The translations under genes and the position numbers were made by a program. From positions 496,001 to 560,000 of the forward strand of contig NZ_JAJIRO010000005.1 in assembly GCF_025717535.1 (NCBI RefSeq): 64,000 nucleotides of DNA, read 5' to 3'. Under the pieces are notes generated by a model, which worked only from the letters and a program-made list of their open reading frames with translations, had not been told where the DNA came from and searched no databases. Shown in pieces: positions 54,986 to 64,000 of this stretch. The first letter of the stretch is position 1; the number at the start of each line of letters is the position of its first letter. This DNA is from Paucibacter sp. Y2R2-4 (lineage in GTDB: Bacteria; Pseudomonadota; Gammaproteobacteria; Burkholderiales; Burkholderiaceae_C).

Positions 54986-55606
54986 TTACTTCTTGCTGCT
55001 TTTGCCGGGTCGCACTGGCACTGCAGTATTGGCAGCGGCCGTGGCGGCATCGGGCGTGATGCCAATGCCGTTTTCTTGCTGGCCGTTGGCTTCAGCCTGC
55101 GCTGCGGCCAGGGCTGCGGATTGCGCCTCGGACACCTGGATCGCATTCATGCAGCTGTCCACAATGCGTTGGCCGACCTTGGTGTTCATCAACATCGACT
55201 TGGCAGGAATCTGCAGCCACACGACGCCGGCTTTTTTGTCCTCCAGGCGCACGGCGCCGGTGGTGGTGGGCTCGGGCGCCATGTTGTAGATCATCTTGCC
55301 GAACTGCACATGGAAGCGGCCTGGCTTTTCGGGGTGAGGGGTGACGGTGACCTTGCTCTTGAATTCGCAATCGGCGTCCCCGCTGTGCACGGTGGAGGCG
55401 GCGGCGATCTGCTCTTCGGTCAGCGGCGTGTTGTCCTCTTCAGGCAAAGGCGCAACGGCGGTTTGCGGTTTTGCCTTGGCGACCAGTCGGTTCTTCGGCT
55501 TGCTGTTTTCAACGGCGGCGGACCAAGCATGGCTGCCTGCTGCGCTAACGGCCAAAAGCAGCGCAAACTTGAACAGGGACGAGGGGCGTGTGATGGATGA
55601 CTGCAT
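54986..55606 (-). CDS. Exported hypothetical protein
   Basis: A 206-residue protein (from ATG 55606) with a signal peptide (FKFALLLAVSAAGSHAWSA). A Lys/Pro-rich linker follows, then a small conserved-looking domain (VHSGDADCEFKSKVTVTPHPEKPGRFHVQFGKMIYNMAPEPTTTGAVRLEDKK), and an Ala/Gln-rich C-terminal tail. Two Cys (DADCEF and VDSCMNA) may pair. I do not recognise the family. It lies between the citE-like gene and the toxin-antitoxin pair, so it may be a normal member of this TCA block. Confidence 0.7.
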   Translation of the reverse strand: MQSSITRPSSLFKFALLLAVSAAGSHAWSAAVENSKPKNRLVAKAKPQTAVAPLPEEDNTPLTEEQIAAASTVHSGDADCEFKSKVTVTPHPEKPGRFHVQFGKMIYNMAPEPTTTGAVRLEDKKAGVVWLQIPAKSMLMNTKVGQRIVDSCMNAIQVSEAQSAALAAAQAEANGQQENGIGITPDAATAAANTAVPVRPGKSSKK

Positions 55607-55732
55607 GGATAGAAAAAACAAAACTGATGTGGGGATTGTCGCTCTTGCTGGTCCGTCTTGGCTAAGCGTTTGCCAGCAAATTGTCGTCAGTGTGTAAGTA
55701 AAAGAAGGGGGGGAGCGAAGGCTTGATCCAAC

Positions 55733-56731
55733 TCAATCCGTGCCAAAGAAAGCCAGTTCCACTTCGATGGGTAGCGTTTGTCCTGTGCGGTGAGCGCGCT
55801 CCAGCACCTGCCAGAAGAATCGATAGCTGGCGCGGTCATGCAAGGTTTCGTGATGCTGGATGGGGGCCCAATGGGCGGCTTGGGCGGCGTGGATGATCGA
55901 TATGGCCTCGTCAATCTCGGCAACGCTGGGGGCGTAGGCATCAATGATGGGCTGGATCTGCGCGGGATGAATGCTCCACATGCGGGTGTAGCCGAACTCT
56001 CGAGCCGCCCGTGCCGCCGAGGCTTCGATGGCGGCAGCATGTTTGAACTCGGTCACCACGCAGTGCGAAGGCGTTTTACCGTGGGCATGGGCTGCCGCTG
56101 AGATTTCGAGTTTGGCTCTGGCGACCAGCGGATGAGTGAACTGCCCTTGAGCGCTCAAGGCATGACGAGGAATGGCGCCGCGGTGGGCCGAGACGAAGTC
56201 CATCAAGCCAAAGGACAGCGACTCGATGCGGGGATGCGCCGCAATGGATTGCACATCACGCAAAGCGCCGTGGGTTTCGATCAGAACATGGATGGGCAGC
56301 GGTTTCTGAATGCCGTGCCGGCGCAGGGTGGCGTCGATGAAGTCGCAAGCCTGATTCACATCATTCAAGTGGCGCGGCTTGGGCAGCATCAAGTAGGCCA
56401 GCTTCTCGCCTGAGGCCTGAATCAATCCGTCGACTTCGGCTTCGAAGGCGGCATGCCCTAGCGGATGAACGCGGGCGCCAACACGGCCATGGGCATTGGC
56501 TTCGCTGTTCAGCAAGGCGTTGATCAGTTGCACATGCTCCGCCTCGCCGCCGATGGGCGCGCCGTCTTCGCAGTCCAGCGTGATGTCGAACACCGGGCCC
56601 ATCTCGGCTTGCAGCGCCAGGCTCTTGACCATGCGGGCTTCAACGCCGCAATAGTGGTCAACGACCGGCAGCGCGGTGGCAGCGTCGCCGTCTTCAAACA
56701 GGGCCAGCTTGGGGTGCAAAGCAGAAGTCAC
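55733..56731 (-). CDS. HpcH/HpaI-family (CitE-like) CoA-ester lyase
   Basis: A 332-residue TIM-barrel protein of the citrate lyase beta / malyl-CoA lyase type. It has FDITLDCEDGAPIGGEAEH (metal-binding Glu/Asp), HPLGH, LAYLMLPKPRH, IHVLIETHGALRDVQSIAAH and GLMDFVSAHRGAIPRHALSAQGQ. No citD/citF partners are present, so free citrate lyase is unlikely. The start is GTG at 56731. It lies downstream of mdh with a terminator between them. Confidence 0.85.
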   Translation of the reverse strand: MTSALHPKLALFEDGDAATALPVVDHYCGVEARMVKSLALQAEMGPVFDITLDCEDGAPIGGEAEHVQLINALLNSEANAHGRVGARVHPLGHAAFEAEVDGLIQASGEKLAYLMLPKPRHLNDVNQACDFIDATLRRHGIQKPLPIHVLIETHGALRDVQSIAAHPRIESLSFGLMDFVSAHRGAIPRHALSAQGQFTHPLVARAKLEISAAAHAHGKTPSHCVVTEFKHAAAIEASAARAAREFGYTRMWSIHPAQIQPIIDAYAPSVAEIDEAISIIHAAQAAHWAPIQHHETLHDRASYRFFWQVLERAHRTGQTLPIEVELAFFGTD

Positions 56732-56751
56732 GGTTCAGGGCTCACGGAAAT

Positions 56752-56788
56752 TAAAAAGGGTCGGTATGACCAGCATACCGACCCTTGA
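56752..56788 (-). terminator. Intrinsic terminator between mdh and the CitE-like gene
   Basis: AAGGGTCGGTATG (56756-56768) pairs perfectly with CATACCGACCCTT (56774-56786). Leftward, a short T-run (TTTTTAA) follows. It is ~60 nt after mdh and only ~20 nt before the GTG of the next gene, so most mdh transcripts probably end here. Confidence 0.85.
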
Positions 56789-56844
56789 TGATCGATTCTA
56801 GAGCTGAGCAGATCGCCGCGTGGGCGTCCCGCTCAGCATCGGCA

Positions 56845-57831
56845 TCACAGCAGGTGCTTGACGCCGTCTTGCTCGCCCTGCAACTCGGCCAGGGTGAGGT
56901 TGATGCGCTCTTGCGAGAAGGCATCGATTTCCAGGCCTTCGACGATCTTGTACTCGCCGCCGGCGGTGGTCACCGGGAAGCCGAACACGACGCCGGCGGG
57001 GATGCCGTATTCGCCATTCGAAGGCACGCCCATGGTGACCCATTCGCCGTTCGAGCCCAGGGCCCAGTCGCGCATATGGTCGATGGCTGCGTTGGCTGCC
57101 GAGGCGGCCGAAGACAGACCGCGTGCTGCAATGATGGCGGCGCCGCGCTTGCCCACGGTGGGCAAGAAGGTGTCGGCGTTCCAGACTTGGTCGTTGACCA
57201 GGTCTTTGATCGAATTGCCATTGGTGGTGGCGAAGCGGTAGTCGGCGTACATCGTGGGCGAGTGATTGCCCCAGACGGTCAGCTTCTTGATGTCGCCCAC
57301 GGCGGTGCCGGTCTTGGCGGCCAGTTGCGAAGCGGCGCGGTTGTGGTCCAGGCGCAGCATGGCGGTGAAGTTCTTGGCCGGCAGGTCCGGGGCCGACTTC
57401 ATGGCGATGTAGGCATTGGTGTTGGCGGGGTTGCCGACCACCAGCACCTTGACGTTGCGCGAGGCCACGGCGTTCAGAGCCTTGCCCTGGGCGGTGAAGA
57501 TCTGAGCGTTGGCGGCCAGCAGATCGGCACGCTCCATGCCAGGGCCACGGGGGCGAGCGCCGACCAACAGGGCGTAGTCGGTGTCCTTGAAGGCTTGCAG
57601 CGGGTCGCTGTGGGCTTCGACGCCGGCCAGTAGCGGGAAAGCGCAGTCTTCCAACTCCATGATCACGCCCTTCAGCGCGTTCTGGGCCTTCTCATCGGGG
57701 ATTTCCAGCAATTGCAGGATGACGGGCTGGTCCTTGCCCAGCATTTCGCCAGAGGCGATGCGGAACAGCAGGGCGTAGCCGATTTGGCCTGCGGCGCCGG
57801 TGACGGCCACGCGAACGGGTTTCTTGCTCAT
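56845..57831 (-). CDS. mdh: Malate dehydrogenase
   Basis: NAD-dependent oxidation of malate to oxaloacetate. The 328-residue protein has [17 protein letters not shown] (NAD loop) and the active-site pieces [23 protein letters not shown] and [13 protein letters not shown] (catalytic His). This is the long bacterial Mdh type related to cytoplasmic eukaryotic enzymes, as usual in beta-proteobacteria. GGAG lies near the ATG at 57831. It is divergent from a GntR gene across a 278-bp region that holds a TCTTAT-repeat site. Confidence 0.95.
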   Translation of the reverse strand: MSKKPVRVAVTGAAGQIGYALLFRIASGEMLGKDQPVILQLLEIPDEKAQNALKGVIMELEDCAFPLLAGVEAHSDPLQAFKDTDYALLVGARPRGPGMERADLLAANAQIFTAQGKALNAVASRNVKVLVVGNPANTNAYIAMKSAPDLPAKNFTAMLRLDHNRAASQLAAKTGTAVGDIKKLTVWGNHSPTMYADYRFATTNGNSIKDLVNDQVWNADTFLPTVGKRGAAIIAARGLSSAASAANAAIDHMRDWALGSNGEWVTMGVPSNGEYGIPAGVVFGFPVTTAGGEYKIVEGLEIDAFSQERINLTLAELQGEQDGVKHLL

Positions 57832-58035
57832 ATGAAAGCTCCGAGAGGGTTGATTGACTGGGATGAATTCGTTCTGTCCGTTGGGGCGCCTGAATTGGTC
57901 TGGGCCAATGGAGCAGGGCGTCTTTCCGGCTGCGCGGCAAGTGTAGGGCAGGCAAAGGGCTTTCCCCTAGTCTGGCTGCGGCTCTCTTGCTGGCTGCGGG
58001 CGCAATTATGGCCGCATTTTGCAAAAATCTGACAC

Positions 58036-58054
58036 TCTTATGTCTTATAGAAGA
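58036..58054. promoter_or_regulatory. TCTTAT-repeat site between mdh and gntR (candidate operator)
   Basis: TCTTAT occurs at 58036-58041 and again at 58043-58048. The second copy begins the near-palindrome TCTTATAGAAGA (58043-58054). Position between divergent mdh and a GntR regulator suggests it is the regulator's own site and also controls mdh; this is inference. Confidence 0.5.
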
Positions 58055-58109
58055 TAGTGGAGCCTTTTGAAGCTCGCTTGTCTGGACTGGCGGCAGCGCT
58101 TGTGCTGCA

Positions 58110-58934
58110 ATGCCGGCCATGCCAGCCGCCCCGCCCAATTTTTTGAACGATCCTGAGCGTCAGGAAACCATCCGGCAGGCTGCGCGTGCGGAAACGGTAG
58201 CGTCAGTTTTGCATGGCAGCACGCCCGCATTCAGCCCGCTGTATCAACAGATCAAGGCCTTGATCATTGCGCAGCTGCAAGCGGGCGAATGGAAGGCGGG
58301 CGAAGTCATTCCCAGCGAGCTGGATCTGGCCAAGCGCTTCGGCGTCAGCCAAGGCACGGTGCGCAAGGCCATTGATGAAATGGCGGCCGACAATTTGCTG
58401 GTGCGCCGCCAGGGCAAAGGCACTTTTGTTGCGACTCATGCTGAGCAAAAAGTTCAGTACCGCTTTTTGCGCCTGATGCCGGATGAAGGCAAAGAGTCCT
58501 TGGAGCGGCAACTGTTGGACTGCCGTCGCCAGCGCGCGCCGGCCGCAATTGCCAAGCAGTTGCAGATGCGCAGTGGTGACGCCATGGTGGAGGTGCGCCG
58601 CCTGCTCAGTCGTCAAGGTGTGCCGGTGGTCTTGGATGACATCTGGCTGCCCGGCGACTTGTTCAAGGGCCTGACGACCGAGCGCTTGAATCAGCATCGC
58701 GGCCCGTTTTACGGGCTCTTCGAGGCTGAGTTTGGGGTGCATATGATTCGCGCCCAGGAAAAAATTCGAGCGGTTGCGGCGGACGAAGAGTCGGCGGCTT
58801 TGCTGCAGGTGGCGATTGGGACGCCGCTTTTGAGCGTAGAGCGCTTGTCATTCACTTATGGGGACAAGGCGGTAGAGTTGCGTCGAGGCCTTTACAACAC
58901 GGAGTCGCACTTCTACCGCAACGAGCTTAACTGA
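58110..58934 (+). CDS. GntR-family regulator (HutC/UTRA subfamily)
   Basis: A 274-residue protein with a GntR winged helix (PLYQQIKALIIAQLQAGEWKAGEVIPSELDLAKRFGVSQGTVRKAIDEM, then LLVRRQGKGTFVA) and a UTRA effector domain (~105-270). The N-terminal ~40 residues are an extra segment. HutC-type regulators sense small carboxylates or sugars. Here it lies between mdh and sdhCDAB-gltA, so it probably controls TCA genes. ATGs at 58110 and 58119 are both possible. Confidence 0.9.
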   Translation: MPAMPAAPPNFLNDPERQETIRQAARAETVASVLHGSTPAFSPLYQQIKALIIAQLQAGEWKAGEVIPSELDLAKRFGVSQGTVRKAIDEMAADNLLVRRQGKGTFVATHAEQKVQYRFLRLMPDEGKESLERQLLDCRRQRAPAAIAKQLQMRSGDAMVEVRRLLSRQGVPVVLDDIWLPGDLFKGLTTERLNQHRGPFYGLFEAEFGVHMIRAQEKIRAVAADEESAALLQVAIGTPLLSVERLSFTYGDKAVELRRGLYNTESHFYRNELN

Positions 58935-59095
58935 GTCTTGCAGCGCAAGCCTCGACGCTGCAAAAGCCCCTCTTGCGTTGCGTGTCGGGTACGGCGTCAG
59001 CAAAGCGTGTGCTGCATTGCAATAAACTCCCCCGGTTTCACGTTGATTACAAAAGGTTGGGCCCTGCGGCCTCCATCAACTGCATCACCCAGAAA

Positions 59096-59518
59096 ATGAG
59101 CAATAAAAAACGACCGACTTTCACCAATATCCATGTGACGCAAATCGTGTCATACCGCCTGCCCCCGGCCGGTATCGTGTCGATCTTGCATCGCATCAGC
59201 GGCTTGATGATGTTCTTGCTGCTGCCCTTCATCATTTGGATGTTCGACACCAGTTTGACGTCTGAAATCTCTTACGAGAGCTTCACCAATGCCTTCGTGG
59301 CCGGCATCGGCTTCGTGCCTGCATGGTTTGTGAAGTTGGTGACGCTGGGTCTGATCTGGGGCTATTTGCACCACTTCATCGCCGGCGTGCGCCACTTGTG
59401 GATGGACGCCACGCACAGCGTGTCGAAAGAGCAGGGCCACAACTCGGCGGTCATGACTTTGGCCTTGAGCGTGTTGCTGACCCTGGTGCTGGGCGCCAAG
59501 TTGTTTGGCCTGTATTGA
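59096..59518 (+). CDS. sdhC: Succinate dehydrogenase cytochrome b556 subunit
   Basis: A 140-residue membrane anchor of complex II with three hydrophobic helices. The conserved SYRLPPAGIVSILHRISGL segment holds quinone-site Ser/Arg, and the heme ligand His lies in YLHHFIAGVRHLWMD. The ATG at 59096 follows an A-rich leader and matches family starts; the open frame extends upstream without homology. First gene of sdhCDAB, 161 bp after gntR. Confidence 0.93.
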   Translation: MSNKKRPTFTNIHVTQIVSYRLPPAGIVSILHRISGLMMFLLLPFIIWMFDTSLTSEISYESFTNAFVAGIGFVPAWFVKLVTLGLIWGYLHHFIAGVRHLWMDATHSVSKEQGHNSAVMTLALSVLLTLVLGAKLFGLY

Positions 59519-59546
59519 TCCGCAGCTAGTTCGGAGAAAAAACAAT

Positions 59547-59906
59547 ATGTCTACTTTTGGCTCGAAGCGCATCGTCGTTGGTGCGCATTACGGACTGCGC
59601 GACTGGTTGGGGCAGCGCGTCACGGCGGTCTTGATGGCCTTGTTCACTGTGGCTCTGCTGGTTCAGTTCCTGATGCCTGGTGAGTTGGGCTATGACCATT
59701 GGGCGGCCATCTTCTCGTCGCAGTGGATGAAGGTCTTGACCTTTGTCACCATCGTCTCGCTGGCGTTTCACGCCTGGGTGGGCGTGCGCGACATCTGGAT
59801 GGACTATGTGAAATCGGTTGCTGTGCGCCTGACTTTGCAGGTGATCACGCTGGTGTGGTTGGTGGGATGTGCCGGTTGGGCCATCCAAGTGCTGTGGAGA
59901 CTGTGA
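59547..59906 (+). CDS. sdhD: Succinate dehydrogenase hydrophobic anchor subunit SdhD
   Basis: A 119-residue second anchor with three helices. The start is GSKRIVVGAHYGLRDWLGQRVTAVLMALF, the heme His is in FHAWVGVRDIWMDYV, and the rest is hydrophobic. The ATG at 59547 follows a TCGGAG-type ribosome-binding site. Its stop overlaps the sdhA start by one base. Confidence 0.92.
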   Translation: MSTFGSKRIVVGAHYGLRDWLGQRVTAVLMALFTVALLVQFLMPGELGYDHWAAIFSSQWMKVLTFVTIVSLAFHAWVGVRDIWMDYVKSVAVRLTLQVITLVWLVGCAGWAIQVLWRL

Positions 59907-61705
59907 TGACGGTGACAAATAAGTCGATTCCAAAACGTAAATTCGATGTGGTCATCGTCGGAGCCGGTGGCTCTGGCATGCGCGCTTCTCTGCAGTTGTC
60001 GATGGCGGGCCTGAATGTGGCCGTGCTGTCCAAGGTCTTCCCGACCCGCTCGCACACGGTGGCGGCTCAAGGCGGCGTCAGCGCTTCGCTGGGCAATATG
60101 TCGGAAGACAACTGGCACTATCACTTCTTCGACACCGTCAAGGGTTCGGACTGGCTGGGCGACCAAGACGCGATCGAGTTTATGTGCCGCGAGGCGCCCA
60201 AGGTCGTGTACGAGCTTGAGCACTTCGGCATGCCTTTCGACCGCAATGCTGACGGCACGATTTATCAGCGTCCTTTCGGCGGCCATACCGCCAACTACGG
60301 CGAAAAGCCCGTGCAACGCGCTTGCGCCGCGGCGGACCGTACCGGCCACGCCATGCTGCACACGCTGTACCAGCAAAACGTCAAGGCCAAGACCCAGTTC
60401 TTCGTCGAGTGGATGGCACTCGACCTGATCAAGGACGAGGCCGGCGATGTGGTCGGTGTGACCGCGCTGGAAATGGAAACCGGCGAACTGCACATCATGG
60501 AAGCCAAGACGGTGCTGCTGGCCACCGGCGGCGCAGGGCGTATCTTTGCCGCTTCCACCAATGCCTTCATCAACACCGGTGACGGCTTGGGCATGGCGGC
60601 GCGCGCGGGCATCCCGCTGGAAGACATGGAGTTCTGGCAATTCCACCCGACCGGCGTGGCTGGCGCGGGCGTCTTGCTGACCGAAGGCTGCCGTGGCGAA
60701 GGCGCAATTTTGCGCAACTGCAATGGCGAGCGCTTCATGGAGCGCTATGCGCCCACCTTGAAGGATCTGGCACCGCGTGACTTTGTGTCGCGCTGCATGG
60801 ACCAGGAAATCAAGGAAGGCCGCGGCTGTGGTCCGAACAAGGACTATGTGGTGCTCGACATGACCCACTTGGGCGCCGAGACCATCATGAAGCGTCTGCC
60901 CTCGGTGTACGAGATCGGCCACAACTTCGCCAACGTCGATATCACCAAGGAACCGATCCCGGTGGTGCCGACGATTCACTACCAGATGGGCGGTATCCCG
61001 ACCAATATCTATGGCCAGGTGGTGATGCCCAAGGATGGCAACCCGAATGCCGTGGTGAACGGTCTGTATGCGGTGGGTGAGTGTGCTTGCGTCAGCGTGC
61101 ACGGCGCCAACCGTCTGGGCACCAACTCGCTGTTGGACCTCTTGGTCTTCGGTCGTGCGGCCGGTAACCACATCGTCGAGTCGGGTCTGAAGAGCAAGCT
61201 GCACAAGCCGCTGCCCGCCGATGCCGGAGCTCAATCGCTTGCCCGTGTGGAGCGCTTGGACAACAGCACTTCTGGCGAATACGCTCAGGACGTGGCCAAT
61301 GACTTGCGCGCCGCCATGCAGCAGCACGCCGGTGTGTTCCGCACTCAGGCCATGTTGGATGCTGGTGTGGGCAAGATCGCTGAGATTGCCGCTCGCGCCA
61401 AGAACATCACCTTGAAGGACAAGTCCAAGGTCTTCAACACCGCGCGCATCGAAGCGCTGGAAGTGGAGAACCTGATGGAAGTGGCGCAAGCCACCATCGT
61501 TTCGGCTGCGGCTCGCCGCGAAAGCCGTGGCGCTCACACCGTCGATGACTACGCCGACACGCCCGAGCATCCAAACGGCCGCAATGACGCCGAGTGGATG
61601 AAGCACACGCTTTGGTACTCCGAAGGCAATCGCCTGGACTACAAGCCGGTGAACCTGAAGCCGCTGACGGTGGAATCGATTCCGCCCAAGGTGCGTACGT
61701 TCTAA
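59906..61705 (+). CDS. sdhA: Succinate dehydrogenase flavoprotein subunit
   Basis: A 599-residue catalytic subunit oxidising succinate to fumarate. GAGGSGMRA is the FAD loop, and the covalent-FAD His is H50 in TRSHTVAAQGG. Substrate residues appear in HPTGVAGAGVLLTEGCRGEGAIL, and MGGIPTNIYGQV and YAVGECACVSVHGANRLGTNSLLDL are conserved. The start ATG overlaps the sdhD stop, so translation is coupled. Confidence 0.96.
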   Translation: MTVTNKSIPKRKFDVVIVGAGGSGMRASLQLSMAGLNVAVLSKVFPTRSHTVAAQGGVSASLGNMSEDNWHYHFFDTVKGSDWLGDQDAIEFMCREAPKVVYELEHFGMPFDRNADGTIYQRPFGGHTANYGEKPVQRACAAADRTGHAMLHTLYQQNVKAKTQFFVEWMALDLIKDEAGDVVGVTALEMETGELHIMEAKTVLLATGGAGRIFAASTNAFINTGDGLGMAARAGIPLEDMEFWQFHPTGVAGAGVLLTEGCRGEGAILRNCNGERFMERYAPTLKDLAPRDFVSRCMDQEIKEGRGCGPNKDYVVLDMTHLGAETIMKRLPSVYEIGHNFANVDITKEPIPVVPTIHYQMGGIPTNIYGQVVMPKDGNPNAVVNGLYAVGECACVSVHGANRLGTNSLLDLLVFGRAAGNHIVESGLKSKLHKPLPADAGAQSLARVERLDNSTSGEYAQDVANDLRAAMQQHAGVFRTQAMLDAGVGKIAEIAARAKNITLKDKSKVFNTARIEALEVENLMEVAQATIVSAAARRESRGAHTVDDYADTPEHPNGRNDAEWMKHTLWYSEGNRLDYKPVNLKPLTVESIPPKVRTF

Positions 61706-61743
61706 GTGACGTTTGCGAACTTCAAGAATTCAAGGATAAAGAA

Positions 61744-62448
61744 ATGACCAAGCGTACCTTCCAGATCTACCGCTACGACCCGGACAAGGATGCCAAGCCC
61801 TATATGCAGACCCTCGAGGTCGAGCTGGATGGCTCCGAGCGCATGTTGCTCGACGCGCTGATGAAGCTGAAGCAGCTGGACCCCAGCCTGAGCTTCCGTC
61901 GCAGCTGCCGCGAAGGCGTGTGCGGCTCCGACGCCATGAACATCAATGGCAAGAACGGCCTGGCCTGCTTGACCAATATGCGCACGCTGCCTGGCGTGAT
62001 CGTCTTGAAGCCGCTGCCGGGTCTGCCGGTGGTGCGCGACCTGATCGTCGACATGACGCAGTTCTTCAAGCAGTACAACTCGATCAAGCCTTTCCTGATC
62101 AACGACCAGCCGCTGCCTGACAAGGAGCGCCTGCAGTTCCCTGAAGAGCGCGACGAGCTGAACGGCCTGTACGAGTGCATCTTGTGCGCCAGCTGCTCGA
62201 CCAGCTGCCCCAGCTTCTGGTGGAACCCCGACAAGTTCGTGGGCCCCGCCGGTTTGCTGCAAGCCTATCGCTTCATCGCTGACAGCCGCGATCAGGCGAC
62301 CGCCGAGCGTCTGGACAACTTGGAAGATCCGTACCGCCTGTTCCGCTGCCACACCATCATGAACTGCGTCGACGTCTGCCCCAAGGGCCTGAACCCGACC
62401 AAGGCGATTGGCAAGATCAAGGAAATGATGGTGCGTCGCGCCGTCTAA
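61744..62448 (+). CDS. sdhB: Succinate dehydrogenase iron-sulfur subunit
   Basis: A 234-residue subunit with three Fe-S clusters: 2Fe-2S (CREGVCGSDAM with a further Cys in GLACLTN), 4Fe-4S (CILCASCSTSCP) and 3Fe-4S (CHTIMNCVDVCPKGLNP). These carry electrons from FAD to quinone. The ATG at 61744 follows an AAGGATAAAGAA leader 38 nt after sdhA. Confidence 0.95.
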   Translation: MTKRTFQIYRYDPDKDAKPYMQTLEVELDGSERMLLDALMKLKQLDPSLSFRRSCREGVCGSDAMNINGKNGLACLTNMRTLPGVIVLKPLPGLPVVRDLIVDMTQFFKQYNSIKPFLINDQPLPDKERLQFPEERDELNGLYECILCASCSTSCPSFWWNPDKFVGPAGLLQAYRFIADSRDQATAERLDNLEDPYRLFRCHTIMNCVDVCPKGLNPTKAIGKIKEMMVRRAV

Positions 62449-62463
62449 GCTCAGAGTCTCGTG

Positions 62464-62751
62464 ATGACTGCATCTGCTGTTGAAAACACCGCGCTGATCG
62501 ATGAGCGGGCGCTCTCCAAACTGCGTTGGCGCTGCCGCCGCGGCTTGTTGGAGAACGATCTCTTCATCGAGCGTTTTTTCGACCGCTACGCCAGCAGTTT
62601 GACCGAGGCTCAAGCTGAAGGGCTCAGGCTGCTGATGGATTTGTCCGATAACGATTTGTTGGACCTCTTCCTGCGCCGCAAAGAGCCCGAGGGTGAACTG
62701 ATGCGCCCCGATGTCGCGGAAGTCCTGAGCTTGCTCAGGGTGACCGCCTAA
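62464..62751 (+). CDS. sdhE: Succinate dehydrogenase flavinylation factor SdhE
   Basis: A 95-residue four-helix protein that helps attach FAD to SdhA. The family RGxxE motif is seen in [12 protein letters not shown], and [15 protein letters not shown] is also conserved. The start is the ATG at 62464 (a GTG at 62461 is also possible). It lies 15 nt after sdhB and before gltA. Confidence 0.92.
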   Translation: MTASAVENTALIDERALSKLRWRCRRGLLENDLFIERFFDRYASSLTEAQAEGLRLLMDLSDNDLLDLFLRRKEPEGELMRPDVAEVLSLLRVTA

Positions 62752-62821
62752 GTTCCATGGCGAGACATCGCGTCAAAGTTTTTACGTTGTTGAAAATCCC
62801 AGAAGTCAAAAGGACAAGCCC

Positions 62822-64000
62822 ATGACACCGTCAGACGTCAAAGCCACCCTGTCGTTTTCCGACGGCAGCCCCAATATGGATCTGCCGATCTACAAAGGCT
62901 CGGTCGGGCCCGATGTGATCGACATCCGCAAGCTGTACGCGCAGACGGGCAAGTTCACTTACGACCCGGGCTTCTTGTCGACGGCTTCGTGCAATTCCAC
63001 CATCACTTATATCGATGGCGACAAGGGCGAGCTGCTGTATCGCGGCTACCCGATTGAACAGTTGGCCACCAACTGCGACTTCCTGGAAACCTGCCATCTG
63101 CTGCTGTACGGGGAACTGCCGGACCAAGCCAAGAAGGACGACTTCGTCAACCGCGTGACCCATCACACGATGGTCAACGAGCAGATGCAGTTCTTCCTGC
63201 GTGGCTTCCGTCGCGATGCGCACCCGATGGCGGTGATGACCGGCTTGGTGGGCGCCATGTCGGCCTTCTATCACGACAGCACCGACATCAATAACCCCCA
63301 GCACCGCGAAATCGCAGCGATCCGCTTGATCGCCAAGATGCCGACGCTGGTGGCCATGGCCTACAAGTACTCGATCGGCCAGCCTTTCATCTACCCGCGC
63401 AACGACCTGGGTTACACCGCCAACTTCATGCACATGATGTTTGCGACGCCTTGCGAGAAGTACGAGCCGAATGAAGTGCTGGTGCGCGCCATGGACCGCA
63501 TCTTCATCTTGCACGCCGACCACGAGCAAAATGCTTCGACCTCGACCGTGCGTTTGTGCGGTTCCTCGGGCACCAACCCCTTCGCGGCCATCGCCGCAGG
63601 TGTGGCTTGTTTGTGGGGGCCCGCACACGGCGGCGCCAACGAAGCTGCACTGAATATGCTGGAAGACATCCAGCGCAATGGCGGCGTCGAGAAGATCGGC
63701 GAGTTCATCAAGCAGGTCAAGGACAAGAACTCCAACGTCAAGCTGATGGGCTTCGGTCACCGGGTCTACAAGAACTACGACCCGCGCGCCAAGCTGATGC
63801 GCGAAACCTGCCATGAAGTGCTGAACGCCCTGGGTCTGCATGACGACCCGATGTTCAAGCTGGCCATGGCGCTGGAAAAGATCGCCCTGGAAGACGACTA
63901 CTTCGTGTCGCGCAAGCTCTACCCGAACGTCGACTTCTACTCCGGCATCGTGCAGCGCGCCATCGGCATCCCGGTCAGCCTGTTCACCGCGATCTTTGCC
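62822..64000 (+). CDS. gltA: Citrate synthase (type II), C-terminus beyond the window
   Basis: The first 393 codons of a typical ~430-residue citrate synthase, open to the last base. Features are [92 protein letters not shown] (catalytic His) and [15 protein letters not shown] (second catalytic His). The ATG at 62822 follows an AAAGGA. It is the last visible member of the sdhCDAB-sdhE-gltA operon. Confidence 0.96.
   Translation, partial: MTPSDVKATLSFSDGSPNMDLPIYKGSVGPDVIDIRKLYAQTGKFTYDPGFLSTASCNSTITYIDGDKGELLYRGYPIEQLATNCDFLETCHLLLYGELPDQAKKDDFVNRVTHHTMVNEQMQFFLRGFRRDAHPMAVMTGLVGAMSAFYHDSTDINNPQHREIAAIRLIAKMPTLVAMAYKYSIGQPFIYPRNDLGYTANFMHMMFATPCEKYEPNEVLVRAMDRIFILHADHEQNASTSTVRLCGSSGTNPFAAIAAGVACLWGPAHGGANEAALNMLEDIQRNGGVEKIGEFIKQVKDKNSNVKLMGFGHRVYKNYDPRAKLMRETCHEVLNALGLHDDPMFKLAMALEKIALEDDYFVSRKLYPNVDFYSGIVQRAIGIPVSLFTAIFA

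Overview
This 64 kb window reads as chromosomal DNA of a beta-proteobacterium of the order Burkholderiales, probably the Roseateles/Paucibacter/Pelomonas/Rubrivivax side (inference). The basis is moderately high GC, the order of the TCA block (acnB .. citE-like, mdh, gntR, sdhCDAB, sdhE, gltA), the trxB / Crp-Fnr / ftsK / lolA / rarA order, and the many Bug-type, GGDEF and SBP-type genes. Gene density is high and no stretch over 300 bp lacks a gene. I saw no insertion sequence, prophage, CRISPR array or rRNA. There is one tRNA, tRNA-Leu(CAA).

Layout. 1-5.7 kb: trxB (partial), a Crp/Fnr-family regulator, ftsK, lolA and rarA. 5.75-5.85 kb: a candidate promoter-hairpin-terminator small RNA. 5.9-12.7 kb: a branched-chain amino-acid block. 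It has livHMGF (no binding-protein gene beside it), a convergent leucine-type dehydrogenase, a 2-oxoglutarate/Fe dioxygenase of the amino-acid-hydroxylase type and an iron-sulfur flavin reductase. 12.7-22.4 kb: housekeeping genes (SDR, rhomboid, tRNA-Leu, cysM, tusA, galU, valS, guaC) plus a D-2-hydroxyacid-dehydrogenase-like protein that has lost its catalytic residues. 22.6-31.9 kb: a FabH-like synthase, a tandem SBP-GGDEF sensor, a class A penicillin-binding protein, a Bug protein, sbcB and a second SBP-like protein. 32-38.4 kb: signalling and motility-flavoured genes. These are a PAS protein with a degenerate GGDEF, a tiny orphan flagellar-rod-like protein with a near-consensus sigma-28 promoter, a TPR-like histidine kinase, and a cyclic-nucleotide phosphodiesterase. 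38.6-42.2 kb: bkd operon (E1 alpha, E1 beta, E2; no E3). 42.3-46.3 kb: a 1.3 kilo-residue beta-propeller histidine kinase. 46.3-51.4 kb: a GNAT / PaiB / PNPOx-like set divergent from a MocR/PdxR regulator, then an erythromycin-esterase-like protein. 51.5-64 kb: the TCA cluster, with a VapBC-type toxin-antitoxin pair between acnB and a hypothetical gene.

How the genes fit together. Two metabolic themes stand out. The first is branched-chain amino-acid use: Liv uptake, deamination by the dehydrogenase, and oxidative decarboxylation by the distant bkd operon. The second is the TCA cycle, where a GntR regulator sits between mdh and the sdh-gltA operon with a TCTTAT-repeat site in the divergent region. 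A third, accessory theme is signalling through orphan kinases and c-di-GMP-type domains. Two promoters there carry the sigma-28 -10 signature.

Most promising leads: the sRNA candidate at 5764-5848, the sigma-28-driven orphan rod-like gene at 33.8 kb, the amino-acid dioxygenase at 10.8-11.6 kb, the pseudoenzyme at 17 kb, and an apparent attenuator upstream of guaC. Start sites and motif positions come from reading the sequence. No database search was run.
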